From NCBI GenBank assembly GCA_045654885.1, contig JAZOOF010000006.1, forward strand, positions 1 through 53,211: 53,211 nucleotides of DNA, given 5' to 3'. The stretch is from HGM04593 sp045654885 (lineage in GTDB: Bacteria > Bacteroidota > Bacteroidia > Bacteroidales > Bacteroidaceae). A model generated the notes under the pieces. The model did no database searches. It was not told where the DNA came from and saw only the letters and a list, made by a program, of their open reading frames with translations. How positions within the stretch are numbered: the first letter of the stretch is position 1; every line of letters starts with the position of its first letter. Shown here piece after piece: positions 16,528-23,939 of this stretch. The position numbers and the translations under genes are program-made.

Positions 16528-17688
16528 ATGAGAACTGTAAAGAATAGCTTAAAGAAGCTTTTTGGGTGGATTCCGAATGGAATTATCTGTCTTTTGGTAT
16601 TTGTTGCCCTGTTCGGTTATCTGGGTTCAAAGATGGGAACAGCAAATATGCTCAACACCATTATGAACACGGCGCACGACCTGTTGCTCAACACGGTGTT
16701 CTATCTTATGGCAATATGCGTGTTGACCGGTGCCATTGGAAAAATCTTTGTCGAGTTCGGTGTCGTGAATCTGCTTGAGAAGTTGCTCCGCCCGCTGATG
16801 AAACCTCTTTTCAACCTTCCCGGTGTTGCATCTTTGGGTGCTGTGCTTACATTCCTCTCGGACAACCCTGCCATTATTTCATTGGCCCAGGATAAGAAGT
16901 TTGCGTCATACTTCAAGAAGTATCAGTTCATTTCGCTCAACAACTTCGGAACATCCTTCGGTATGGGTCTTCTGGTTATTGTGTTTATGATTGGCCAGGG
17001 CTATTTTATGGAGTCTTTTGTGGGATTCATAGGTGCCATGATAGGTTGTATAGTTTCTACAAGGCTTATGCAGTATTTTGTGGTCAAGGCCTACCCTCGC
17101 TTTAAGGAGGAGAATGCGGCGGAATTGGATGAGGTTGAGGATAGCAGAGAGGTGCATAACAGAAAACCAGTTTTCCTCCGTATCCTTGATTCGCTGCTCG
17201 ACGGTGGACGTACAGGTGTAGACGTGGGTATGATGATTATTCCGGGCGTACTTGTAATATCTACTTTAGTGATGATATTTACATTCGGCCCCGACAAGGC
17301 AACCGGCGTTTTCACCGGTGCTGCTTATCAGGGTGTTGAGTTGCTCCCATGGATTGGTTCAAAGTTGAGTTTCCTTTTCGAGTGGCTGTTCGGTTTTACC
17401 GACCCTCACCTTATTGCATTCCCCATCACGGCTATCGGTGCTGTCGGTGCTGCACTGGGTCTTATTCCTAACTTTGCAGCCGAAGGCTGGATTGACGGCA
17501 ATGCTATTGCTGTGTTCACAGCCATAGGTATGTGCTGGAGCGGTTTCCTAAGTACTCATACAGCGATGCTGGATGCTCTTGGCTATCGTCGTCTTACTTC
17601 AAAGGATATTCTTTCGCACACAATTGGTGGTCTTGCGGCAGGAATTGCAGCGCATTGGATATATGTGCTCGTGTCAATGATATTGTAA
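16528..17688 (+). CDS. Nucleoside-recognition (Gate) domain membrane protein
   Basis: The 386-residue integral membrane protein has about eight to ten hydrophobic segments. The part GAIGKIFVEFGVVNLLEKLL to FLSDNPAIISLAQDKKF, and its repeat LGLIPNFAAEGWIDGNAIA near the end, resemble the paired Gate (nucleoside recognition) domains of nucleoside transporters and spore-maturation proteins. The substrate is unknown. mtnN starts 39 bases downstream and luxS follows it, so the three are probably co-transcribed from the promoter at 16445. That suggests a link to adenosyl or ribosyl products of the methyl cycle, which is inference only. Confidence 0.72.
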   Translation: MRTVKNSLKKLFGWIPNGIICLLVFVALFGYLGSKMGTANMLNTIMNTAHDLLLNTVFYLMAICVLTGAIGKIFVEFGVVNLLEKLLRPLMKPLFNLPGVASLGAVLTFLSDNPAIISLAQDKKFASYFKKYQFISLNNFGTSFGMGLLVIVFMIGQGYFMESFVGFIGAMIGCIVSTRLMQYFVVKAYPRFKEENAAELDEVEDSREVHNRKPVFLRILDSLLDGGRTGVDVGMMIIPGVLVISTLVMIFTFGPDKATGVFTGAAYQGVELLPWIGSKLSFLFEWLFGFTDPHLIAFPITAIGAVGAALGLIPNFAAEGWIDGNAIAVFTAIGMCWSGFLSTHTAMLDALGYRRLTSKDILSHTIGGLAAGIAAHWIYVLVSMIL

Positions 17689-17727
17689 AGGTTAAAACCT
17701 GAATGTAGATAAAACATTTATTATACA

Positions 17728-18423
17728 ATGAAGATTGGTGTATTGACAGCGATGACCTCTGAGTTTGAGCAGCTTGCTGCTATGCTCGACGGGGTTGCCG
17801 ACTGCGAGAGAAACGGTATAGGCTACCTTGTGGGGCATGTTGGCGGGAACGAGATTATTCTGCGCCAGTGCGGAATAGGCAAGGTGAATGCAGCGCTTGG
17901 TGCAGCCGAGCTAATCCGCGCTTTTTCGCCCGATGCAATGGTTAGCACCGGTGTTGCCGGTGGCATAGACTGTTGCCTGGGCGTGATGGATGTTGTGGTG
18001 AGTTCCTCAATCGTGTACCACGACGTGTGGTGCGGAATGGGGTGTGAATATGGTCAGGTGCAGGGTATGCCGGCAGTGTTTGCTGCCGACGAGGCCATGT
18101 GCAGTGCGGCGCAGTCGCTGAATGACGATGCCGAAAACAGGACCCGTATTCATGCAGGCCTTATCTGTACCGGTGACCAGTTTATCACCAACCGCGACGA
18201 ACTTGACAAGATTAAGGGCAACTTCCCCGCCGGCCTGGCTGTTGATATGGAGTCGGCTGCCATTGCGCAGACCTGCCACATCTATGGTGTGCCTTTTGTG
18301 AGTTTCCGCATAATAAGTGATACTCCGGGTGTGGACAAGCATATTGAGCAGTACGAAAACTTCTGGGGCGAGATGGCCAACCGTTCGTTCGGTGTTACAC
18401 GTCGCTTCCTTATGAAATTGTAA
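17728..18423 (+). CDS. mtnN: 5'-methylthioadenosine/S-adenosylhomocysteine nucleosidase
   Basis: The 231-residue MTAN (Pfs) removes adenine from S-adenosylhomocysteine and methylthioadenosine. Seen motifs are MKIGVLTAMTSEFEQL at the start, STGVAGGIDCCLGVMDVVV, CTGDQFI, VDMESAAIAQ with the ribose-binding E175, and FRIISDTPG with the catalytic D198. The stop is followed after two bases by luxS, whose enzyme takes the product S-ribosylhomocysteine. The two steps make homocysteine and the AI-2 precursor. Confidence 0.95.
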   Translation: MKIGVLTAMTSEFEQLAAMLDGVADCERNGIGYLVGHVGGNEIILRQCGIGKVNAALGAAELIRAFSPDAMVSTGVAGGIDCCLGVMDVVVSSSIVYHDVWCGMGCEYGQVQGMPAVFAADEAMCSAAQSLNDDAENRTRIHAGLICTGDQFITNRDELDKIKGNFPAGLAVDMESAAIAQTCHIYGVPFVSFRIISDTPGVDKHIEQYENFWGEMANRSFGVTRRFLMKL

Positions 18424-18425
18424 TT

Positions 18426-18905
18426 ATGGAAAAGATACCGAGTTTTACAATCGACCACATACGTCTTCTGCGCGGAATATATGTGTCACGCCAGGACAAT
18501 GTAGGCGGTGAGGTGGTGACAACGTTCGATGTGCGCATGAAAGAGCCTAACCGCGAGCCGGTGCTCAGTCCCAGTGCAATACACACCATTGAGCATCTTG
18601 CGGCAACCTTCCTGCGCAACCATCCGGTGTGGGCCGACAGGATTATCTATTGGGGACCGATGGGTTGCCTCACCGGCAATTATCTCATTGTGAAGGGCGA
18701 TTTGACATCGGCCGAAATCCTGCCATTGGTAAAGGAGACATTCGCCTTTGTCGCTGCCTATGAGGGGGATGTACCCGGTGCTACGGCGCGCGATTGTGGC
18801 AACTATCTGCTTATGAACTTGCCCGAGGCACGTTGGGAAGCACGCAAGTATCTTGACGAAGTGCTTGAAAAGATTTCTGATGAGAATTTGAATTATCCTG
18901 AGTAA
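18426..18905 (+). CDS. luxS: S-ribosylhomocysteine lyase, AI-2 precursor synthase
   Basis: The 159-residue LuxS splits S-ribosylhomocysteine into homocysteine and 4,5-dihydroxy-2,3-pentanedione, which becomes autoinducer AI-2. Metal ligands are H53-x2-E56-H57 and C124 in ATARDCGNYLL; the PMGCLTGNYL segment carries the conserved active-site cysteine. It lies two bases after mtnN, as in Porphyromonas. No AI-2 receptor gene is seen nearby. Confidence 0.96.
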   Translation: MEKIPSFTIDHIRLLRGIYVSRQDNVGGEVVTTFDVRMKEPNREPVLSPSAIHTIEHLAATFLRNHPVWADRIIYWGPMGCLTGNYLIVKGDLTSAEILPLVKETFAFVAAYEGDVPGATARDCGNYLLMNLPEARWEARKYLDEVLEKISDENLNYPE

Positions 18906-18954
18906 TTGATGCCCTTGGGTAGGGGAGGTATATTGACTTTTAAAAAAGATGGTT

Positions 18955-19362
18955 ATGAAAAAGTTATTTGTAGTCTTGATGGCTGTTTTGATGTTTGCCG
19001 CTTGCGGTGGAAATAAAGAGGTGGCAAAGACACCGGGTGATGTTAGGCTTATGCTTGCAGAAATTATAGAAACCGCCGCTGCGGATATAGAGAAAGCTGC
19101 GAATGCAGATGAAATTATCGATGCAATGGCCGTGCTTAAAGCCGAGACGGATGTGATACGCGAGACGTATGGCGAAATGATGAACGAACTTGACAGTATG
19201 GACGAGGACGTTGCTGAGGAGTTGTATAAAAAGGAGGATGAAGCCCTCGCCGCTGCATTCAGAAACTATTTTGAGGTGATGGCAGGCAAGGCCGAGATGG
19301 TGGAGAACCTTACTCCCGAGCAGGAGGCAAGGCTGCAGGGATTGCTTGAGACAGAAATCTGA
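18955..19362 (+). CDS. Small predicted lipoprotein, first of a duplicated pair
   Basis: The ATG at 18955 gives MKKLFVVLMAVLMFAACGG, a clear lipoprotein signal (lipobox FAAC, Cys near residue 17). The remaining residues are acidic and helical, with heptad-like spacing, and end in the helix-cap motif NLTPEQEARLQGLLE. It is close in sequence and layout to the protein at 19456-19860, sharing KEV-KTPGDV, the region before YKKE/YSKE and the LTPEQ tail. No named family was recognised. luxS ends 49 bases upstream and no good promoter lies between, so read-through is possible. Confidence 0.8.
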   Translation: MKKLFVVLMAVLMFAACGGNKEVAKTPGDVRLMLAEIIETAAADIEKAANADEIIDAMAVLKAETDVIRETYGEMMNELDSMDEDVAEELYKKEDEALAAAFRNYFEVMAGKAEMVENLTPEQEARLQGLLETEI

Positions 19363-19455
19363 TACTGTTTTGATGATGTCCAACAAAGAGCCGGCATGGC
19401 AGTGGGCATAAATTAAAACAGCTTCTTAATGGTTTAACCTAAAAATTCTGATATT

Positions 19456-19860
19456 ATGAAAAAGTTACTTGTAGCCTTTATGGCTGTTTTGCTATTGGCC
19501 GCTTGCGGTGAGAAGAAAGAGGTGGTGAAGACTCCGGGTGATGTCTTGACATTGACCTCGAATGTGTTCGAGTCAACTGCTGCAAAGATGGAGGTGGCCG
19601 AGAATGCCGATGATATCATCAATGCAATGGAGGAGATGAATGATAAGATAAAGTCATTCGATGAGAAGTATAACGATATCATGGCCGAACTCGAGAATAT
19701 GGAAGATGTACAGGTCGAGGAGATGTATTCCAAGGAGGTTGAGGCTCTGAATGCTGCGTTTGTGAGGTATTATGAGGTGCTGATGGCTAAGATGGAACTG
19801 ATGGAGAATCTCACTCCCGAGCAGCAGGAGAGATGGGAGGAGCTATTGTCAGTTGAATGA
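19456..19860 (+). CDS. Small predicted lipoprotein, second of a duplicated pair
   Basis: The 134-residue protein starts MKKLLVAFMAVLLLAACGE, a lipoprotein signal with Cys near residue 17. It then repeats the plan of its neighbour: KKEVVKTPGDV, an acidic helical stretch with NADDIINAMEEMNDKIKSF, a Tyr-Ser-Lys-Glu turn, and MENLTPEQQERWEELL. It is probably a periplasm-facing helical bundle. The pair arose by tandem duplication followed by clear divergence. The function is unknown. A strong hairpin at 19882 ends the transcript. Confidence 0.82.
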   Translation: MKKLLVAFMAVLLLAACGEKKEVVKTPGDVLTLTSNVFESTAAKMEVAENADDIINAMEEMNDKIKSFDEKYNDIMAELENMEDVQVEEMYSKEVEALNAAFVRYYEVLMAKMELMENLTPEQQERWEELLSVE

Positions 19861-19881
19861 ATATCTACCGGCATAACAACA

Positions 19882-19912
19882 AAAAAAGTCAGCTTTGAAA
19901 GCTGACTTTTTT
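19882..19912. terminator. Bidirectional terminator between lipoprotein gene and tRNA-Gln
   Basis: AAAAAAGTCAGCTT and its mirror AAGCTGACTTTTTT form a strong stem with A/T tracts on both sides. It ends the lipoprotein transcript on the plus strand and the tRNA transcript on the minus strand, two bases beyond the tRNA 3' end. Confidence 0.92.
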
Positions 19913-19913
19913 G

Positions 19914-19984
19914 TTGTCCTACCCGGATTCGAACCAGGACAAACAGAACCAAAACCTGTTGTGCTACCATTACACCATAGGACA
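19914..19984 (-). tRNA. tRNA-Gln (anticodon TTG)
   Basis: The reverse strand folds as a tRNA of 71 bases. The acceptor arms TGTCCTA and TAGGACA pair perfectly, followed by the discriminator A. The T-loop TTCGAATCC and the D-arm with GGTGTAATGGTAGC are standard. The anticodon stem ACAGG/TCTGT encloses the loop TTTTGGT with anticodon TTG, which reads CAA glutamine codons. CCA is not encoded. Confidence 0.96.
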
Positions 19985-20041
19985 ATCCTCATTGTGCTCT
20001 CTTTTGAAGAGCGGTGATAATCTCTGCAATGATTATCTTTG

Positions 20042-20073
20042 CAAAGATAGATATTTAAAGTGTAAATGCCAAA
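20042..20073 (-). promoter_or_regulatory. Promoter of tRNA-Gln
   Basis: On the minus strand TTTG (20073-20070), 20 bases, TATCTTTG (20049-20042). The start site would be near 20035, giving a leader of about 50 bases. The -7 box is half of the 16-base palindrome TATCTTTGCAAAGATA (20034-20049). A hairpin, GATAATC (20016-20022) with GATTATC (20031-20037), sits at the start of the leader. Confidence 0.75.
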
Positions 20074-20111
20074 TAATTTCGGTTGTTTCTGCTGTAACCG
20101 CTTGCTGTGGA

Positions 20112-21215
20112 CTAAATGGTGAATCTGTTGACTGCGTCAATAATCATTTCAACCTCATTGTCGCTCATGGCCTGGTGGCAAGGCAGGCTAAGACAGCTGG
20201 CATGTATCTGCTCGGTTACAGGTAGCGCAAGATGTGAATATTCACGCAGTGCCTCCTGCCTGTGTGGCGGGATGGGGTAGTGTATCAGTGTCTCTATGCC
20301 CTCTCTTAAAAGGTGCTGCTGCAATTGTTCTCTGTGCAGGCTTCTAATGGCAAAGATGTGGTATACATGGTTGCCGCCGTTGTCGGCAACCGGCAATGTC
20401 ACATGCGGGTTGTCGATAGCGTTGATATATCTCAGGGCAATCTCCCTGCGCCTTGCATTGTCGGCATCGAGATACTGCAACTTTACACGCAACGCTGCAG
20501 CCTGTATTTCGTCGAGGCGGCTGTTGACTCCCTTGTATATATTTACATATTTTTTGTGCGACCCGTAGTTGGCTATTGCTCTTGCCGCGTCGGCCAGCTG
20601 TGTGTCATTGGTGGTTATTGCTCCACCGTCGCCCAGAGCTCCAAGGTTCTTGCCGGGGTAGAAACTGAATGCCGCGGCATCGCCAAGGTTGCCGGTGCGT
20701 TTGCCGTTATATATTGCTCCGTGAGCCTGTGCGCTGTCCTCAATGACTTTCAGTGAGTGCCTTGCTGCAATTTCGTTGATTTTATCCATGTCGGCCGCAA
20801 GGCCATAGAGGTGAACGGGCATTATTGCGCGTGTGCGTTCTGTTATTAGGTCTTCAATGAGCGTTGTGTCTATGTTGCAGCTGTTGGCACAGGGCTCGCA
20901 AAGGACAGGCTTCAGTCCGGCCTCAATTATTGACAGTATGGTTGCTATGTAGGTGTTTGCGGGTACAATTACCTCGTCGCCGGGCTTCATTGTTCCCAAT
21001 GCGCAGTATGCCCTGAGGATTATGGTGAGCGCATCGAGCCCGTTGCCTGTGCCAATGCAGTGCCTGCAACCGCAGTATGCAGCAAAGGCCTGTTCGAAAG
21101 CCTCGCACTCCTTGCCGCTTATATACCAACCCGACTGTGCTGCCTTTACAATAGCCTCGGTAAGCTGTGGCTCATATCGGTCATTGATTGTCTTGAGGTC
21201 GCAGTATCTTATCAT
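20112..21215 (-). CDS. fdtB: Sugar 3-aminotransferase, DegT/DnrJ/EryC1 family (FdtB/QdtB-like)
   Basis: The 367-residue PLP enzyme shows WYISGKECEAFEQAFAAYCG, GTGNGLDALTIILRA, VPANTYIATILSI, EDSAQAHGA and SFYPGKNLGALGDGGAITT, with PLP lysine K189. Such enzymes aminate 3-keto sugars bound to dTDP. With the ketoisomerase two genes upstream, the product should be a dTDP-3-amino-3,6-dideoxyhexose (Fuc3N or Qui3N). It overlaps the acetyltransferase gene by four bases. Which of the two sugars is made cannot be decided from the sequence alone. Confidence 0.85.
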   Translation of the reverse strand: MIRYCDLKTINDRYEPQLTEAIVKAAQSGWYISGKECEAFEQAFAAYCGCRHCIGTGNGLDALTIILRAYCALGTMKPGDEVIVPANTYIATILSIIEAGLKPVLCEPCANSCNIDTTLIEDLITERTRAIMPVHLYGLAADMDKINEIAARHSLKVIEDSAQAHGAIYNGKRTGNLGDAAAFSFYPGKNLGALGDGGAITTNDTQLADAARAIANYGSHKKYVNIYKGVNSRLDEIQAAALRVKLQYLDADNARRREIALRYINAIDNPHVTLPVADNGGNHVYHIFAIRSLHREQLQQHLLREGIETLIHYPIPPHRQEALREYSHLALPVTEQIHASCLSLPCHQAMSDNEVEMIIDAVNRFTI

Positions 21216-22183
21216 GTCACAGGCTTTTTAAGGTCAATGGTATATGTATCGTACACCACAGCACGTCCGCCCATACGCTCCTTGTAGGCAACCAGACCGC
21301 TGTTGAGGTAACGGCCTCCCTCCTCAACAGATATCCCGAAGTCGAAATACTCCTTGCCGGCAAAGCGGTTGTTTATGAGTCCCTCATACAGGTAGTCGAG
21401 TGCACTCAAGCGACGCCCCTCGGCTGTGGTTGCCGAATATTGCATATGTACAACTTTATCGGTGATGAACAGTACGACACCGCCAAGCGTGTTGCCGTTG
21501 CTGTCGGCGACGCAAAATAGTTTTATATTTTCGGGGAAGCGGTTTTTGAGCAGTGTTATCTCCTCAATGCTATGTACGGGTGCTGTGTCGTACTTCTCTT
21601 GTAGTCTCTCGCCAAGTATTCTCCAGAATGTGGAAAAATCGTTCTCTTCAACAATGTGCAGACCGCTTTTTGTCTTTTCGGTAAGTTTGCGACGGCCGCT
21701 TATGGGCAACGGGCTTTTCAGTGGAATGGCCGATGAAACCTTGCGTTCGGTGAGCATCGCTCCGTTGCGGAACAGTGCATACAGGTCCTCCTCGCAAGGG
21801 TAGCTATGATATATGTGCGGGGTGGGTTTGTAAATGAGTCTTGTGGCGGCTGTGTTTGTCGTGATGTACTCTTTGGCTATCTCAAACAAGTGAAGAGTCT
21901 CGGCAGTGGTAGTTCTGTCGGAAAGCAGCAGTCCGCCGTATGTGAGTCCATTGTGCGAGCAGAATGTTTCCTCCTTGATATGCGCCGGCAGAATGGCAAC
22001 AAGCTCTTCGCCACGGTAGAACATGAGCGAGTGGTCGGCAAAGCGGTGGGCATGGTAGTCCATGTAGCCACGCTTGTGCAGGAACGTGCCGTTGCGGCTG
22101 CTGTCGACAAAGCTGTTCCATTCGGCCTCTTTACCCGGTGAGTACCTCTCAATCCTGTATGTGCCTTGTTGCTGCTCCATCAT
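21212..22183 (-). CDS. GNAT/FemAB-like acyltransferase in an aminosugar cassette
   Basis: The 323-residue protein resembles the FemAB-like/GNAT acyltransferases: RNGTFLHKRGYMDYHAHRFA and LVAILPAHIKEETFCSHNGL near the N-terminus, and a second acyltransferase half with NTLGGVVLFITDKVVHMQYS and SALDYLYEGLINNRFAGKEY. It lies between the ketoisomerase and the aminotransferase genes with four-base overlaps on both sides, so it probably N-acylates the new amino group. In characterised Fuc3NAc/Qui3NAc pathways this step uses a left-handed beta-helix enzyme (FdtC/QdtC), so an unrelated fold here is notable. The donor could also be an aminoacyl group. Confidence 0.72.
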   Translation of the reverse strand: MMEQQQGTYRIERYSPGKEAEWNSFVDSSRNGTFLHKRGYMDYHAHRFADHSLMFYRGEELVAILPAHIKEETFCSHNGLTYGGLLLSDRTTTAETLHLFEIAKEYITTNTAATRLIYKPTPHIYHSYPCEEDLYALFRNGAMLTERKVSSAIPLKSPLPISGRRKLTEKTKSGLHIVEENDFSTFWRILGERLQEKYDTAPVHSIEEITLLKNRFPENIKLFCVADSNGNTLGGVVLFITDKVVHMQYSATTAEGRRLSALDYLYEGLINNRFAGKEYFDFGISVEEGGRYLNSGLVAYKERMGGRAVVYDTYTIDLKKPVT

Positions 22184-22566
22184 TTGCCGATATGTTTCAG
22201 GAACTCCTCATAGGAGTGGATATATGTCGATTCGTCATAGGAGTGCGAAGCCAGTACAAGCAGCACTGCGTCGGGTGAGAAATTCCTTATCTCGTCCCAT
22301 GTGTCGGGCGGGATGACAAGGCCTTTGTCCTTTGAGTCGAGCAGGTAGGTCTGTCGGCTGCTCTTGTCCTCAAGGGTAATTTCCACGCTGCCGCTCACGG
22401 CAACCACATATTCCCACGACACTTTGTTCGAGTGCCTGCCGCGCTCTTCTCCCTGTGGTACGCTGTGTATCCAATAGACGCGCTGTATGTCGAACGGCAC
22501 GTCAAGCCCCTGCTCTACGATAGTGAGGCATCCGCGTTTGTCGGTAAAGGTTTTCAGCTTGTCCAT
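22180..22566 (-). CDS. fdtA: dTDP-6-deoxyhexose 3,4-ketoisomerase (FdtA/QdtA family cupin)
   Basis: The start at 22566 (MDKLKTFTDKRGCLTIVEQG) fits the family; the longer frame begins upstream of the promoter. The 128-residue protein is a single cupin with IQRVYWIHSVPQGEERGRHS, the His-bearing active-site strand, then SWEYVVAVSGSVEITLED and VIPPDTWDEIRNFSPDAVLL. It converts dTDP-4-keto-6-deoxyglucose to the 3-keto sugar used by the aminotransferase. It starts the three-gene cassette, and its stop overlaps the acetyltransferase start by four bases. RmlA/RmlB for the precursor must lie elsewhere. Confidence 0.85.
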   Translation of the reverse strand: MDKLKTFTDKRGCLTIVEQGLDVPFDIQRVYWIHSVPQGEERGRHSNKVSWEYVVAVSGSVEITLEDKSSRQTYLLDSKDKGLVIPPDTWDEIRNFSPDAVLLVLASHSYDESTYIHSYEEFLKHIGK

Positions 22567-22585
22567 TGGTGTTTTCTTTATATCG

Positions 22586-22616
22586 CAAAAATATCGAAAA
22601 AATGTTACAGCCGCAA
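22586..22616 (-). promoter_or_regulatory. Promoter of the fdtA cassette
   Basis: On the minus strand TTG (22616-22614), 20 bases, TATTTTTG (22593-22586). The start site near 22579 leaves about 13 bases before the ATG at 22566. It lies just after the tatD stop codon, so the cassette can be expressed apart from the housekeeping run upstream. Confidence 0.65.
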
Positions 22617-22625
22617 TTTTTGCCG

Positions 22626-23255
22626 TCAAAAAGATTGTAATATGATTCCGCACTTTGCGGCATTCTGCATTGTCTGCAATGCCAACTCTTCAATATCTGC
22701 CCCTTTTGCTCGGGCTACTGCTGCATAGATGTCGGCTATTGCTGCATTGCTCTCGTCGCTCTCGATAAAAAGTCTTTCCATCGGGATTACCTTTGCGCTC
22801 TCCGTGTTGAACTTCTCGCCAAGCGAAATGTGGAATCCTGCTTTTATCAGCTGTCCGGCCTGTTGCGGCTTGCCACGGAAACCGTGAATAATCCACGCCT
22901 GTTGTGGCTTCAATCCGTTGCGCAGTGCAACAAGTCTGTCATATGCTTTCACGCAGTGTATGATGAGTGGTTTCTGCACCTCCTCGGCTAGCATTACGTG
23001 TGCTTTGAAAATATCCTCCTGCAGTTCGACAGGAACCGGTGATTTCAGTGTGTCAATCCCACATTCGCCAATTGCAGCGACGTTGCTCTCATTGGCAAAG
23101 CCGGCAATGGTGGCGAGGTCGTTATTCCAGTCGGCATTTATGTACCATGGGTGTATCCCGACGGAGATTCTTCTCTCAGCGAGGTAAAGCGTGCCGCTGC
23201 TGAATATTGTATTTCCGGCAGCGTTGTTGTGGGTATGTATGTCCAAGAAAGTCAT
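22626..23255 (-). CDS. TatD family metal-dependent hydrolase
   Basis: The 209 residues form a small TatD-type TIM barrel. Metal ligands appear as DIHTHN at the N-terminus, GECGID, PLIIHCVKAYD, IIHGFRG and ESDES. Family members are deoxyribonucleases or related hydrolases, and the substrate here is unknown. It is shorter than E. coli TatD (about 260) but typical of the Bacteroidales branch. yidD and rnpA lie immediately upstream with a 9-base gap. Confidence 0.88.
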   Translation of the reverse strand: MTFLDIHTHNNAAGNTIFSSGTLYLAERRISVGIHPWYINADWNNDLATIAGFANESNVAAIGECGIDTLKSPVPVELQEDIFKAHVMLAEEVQKPLIIHCVKAYDRLVALRNGLKPQQAWIIHGFRGKPQQAGQLIKAGFHISLGEKFNTESAKVIPMERLFIESDESNAAIADIYAAVARAKGADIEELALQTMQNAAKCGIILQSF

Positions 23256-23264
23256 GGCGGTCTC

Positions 23265-23486
23265 TTATGGAACAGGGTCATAGCCCGAACCGCCCCAGGG
23301 ATGGCAGCGCAGTATTCGTCTTATGGCAAGGTACAGTCCTTTCAGCGGGCCGTGCTTGCGCAATGCCTCAATGGCATATTGTGAACATGTTGGGGTGAAA
23401 CGGCACGATGGCGGTGTCATTGGAGATATTACCTTCTGGTAGAACCTTATGGGTAATATTAGTATTGTCGTCAGCAATTTTCGCAT
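23265..23486 (-). CDS. yidD: Membrane protein insertion efficiency factor
   Basis: The 73-residue protein has an N-terminal amphipathic segment and the family hallmark PSCRFTPTCSQYAIEALRKHG, with two conserved cysteines, followed by RRILRCHPWGGSGYDPVP. YidD helps YidC-dependent insertion at the inner membrane. The start lies inside rnpA (16-base overlap), so translation is probably coupled. yidC, rpmH and dnaA, its partners in other bacteria, are absent from the window. Confidence 0.93.
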   Translation of the reverse strand: MRKLLTTILILPIRFYQKVISPMTPPSCRFTPTCSQYAIEALRKHGPLKGLYLAIRRILRCHPWGGSGYDPVP

Positions 23487-23875
23487 GTGACCTCGTGCTT
23501 TGCAAGTATGTTTTCAAGCAGCTTGGCCATCTTCTTTCTGATGAAGGCCGTGCTGTTGTGTTTGTTGTCAATGTATATGATGGCAACAGCCATCTTCTTG
23601 CCATTGTTCTGCAACGCTTCGATGAACGGGTGCTTGCTTGTACGGTAGGCCTCGCGTATGCGTCTCTTTACAAGGTTGCGGTCGACAGCGTGGCGGAACC
23701 TCTTCTTTGCAACGTTTATGAGGATTGCGGCAGTGGGCTCCTGTACCTCCTGCGGCTGCTCTATGAAGACAGCACGTAGCGGGAACGATGTTACCGAAGC
23801 GCCATTGGCATATACCTGCTCAATGGCCTTCTTGCTCTTGAGGTGCTCCTTCAATGGAAAGGTGTTGCGTTTCAT
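23471..23875 (-). CDS. rnpA: Ribonuclease P protein component
   Basis: The 134-residue basic protein assists the RNase P RNA in cutting tRNA 5' leaders. The signature is VAKKRFRHAVDRNLVKRRIR, which covers the RNR motif, with FPLRAVF and the KKMAVAIIYID strand. The N-terminal FPLKEHLKSKKAIEQVY is typical. It overlaps yidD, as is usual for this gene pair. Confidence 0.94.
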   Translation of the reverse strand: MKRNTFPLKEHLKSKKAIEQVYANGASVTSFPLRAVFIEQPQEVQEPTAAILINVAKKRFRHAVDRNLVKRRIREAYRTSKHPFIEALQNNGKKMAVAIIYIDNKHNSTAFIRKKMAKLLENILAKHEVTCENC

Positions 23876-23939
23876 CCCTACGTCTCTGTTTCTAATGAAT
23901 CAGCCCCGTCTTTTGGACGAGGCTGAAGGAATTTTATCT

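Noticed and set aside
18955..19860. One broken lipoprotein gene rather than two
   Set aside because: Both frames have complete signal peptides and C-terminal LTPEQ motifs, so they are two intact paralogues.
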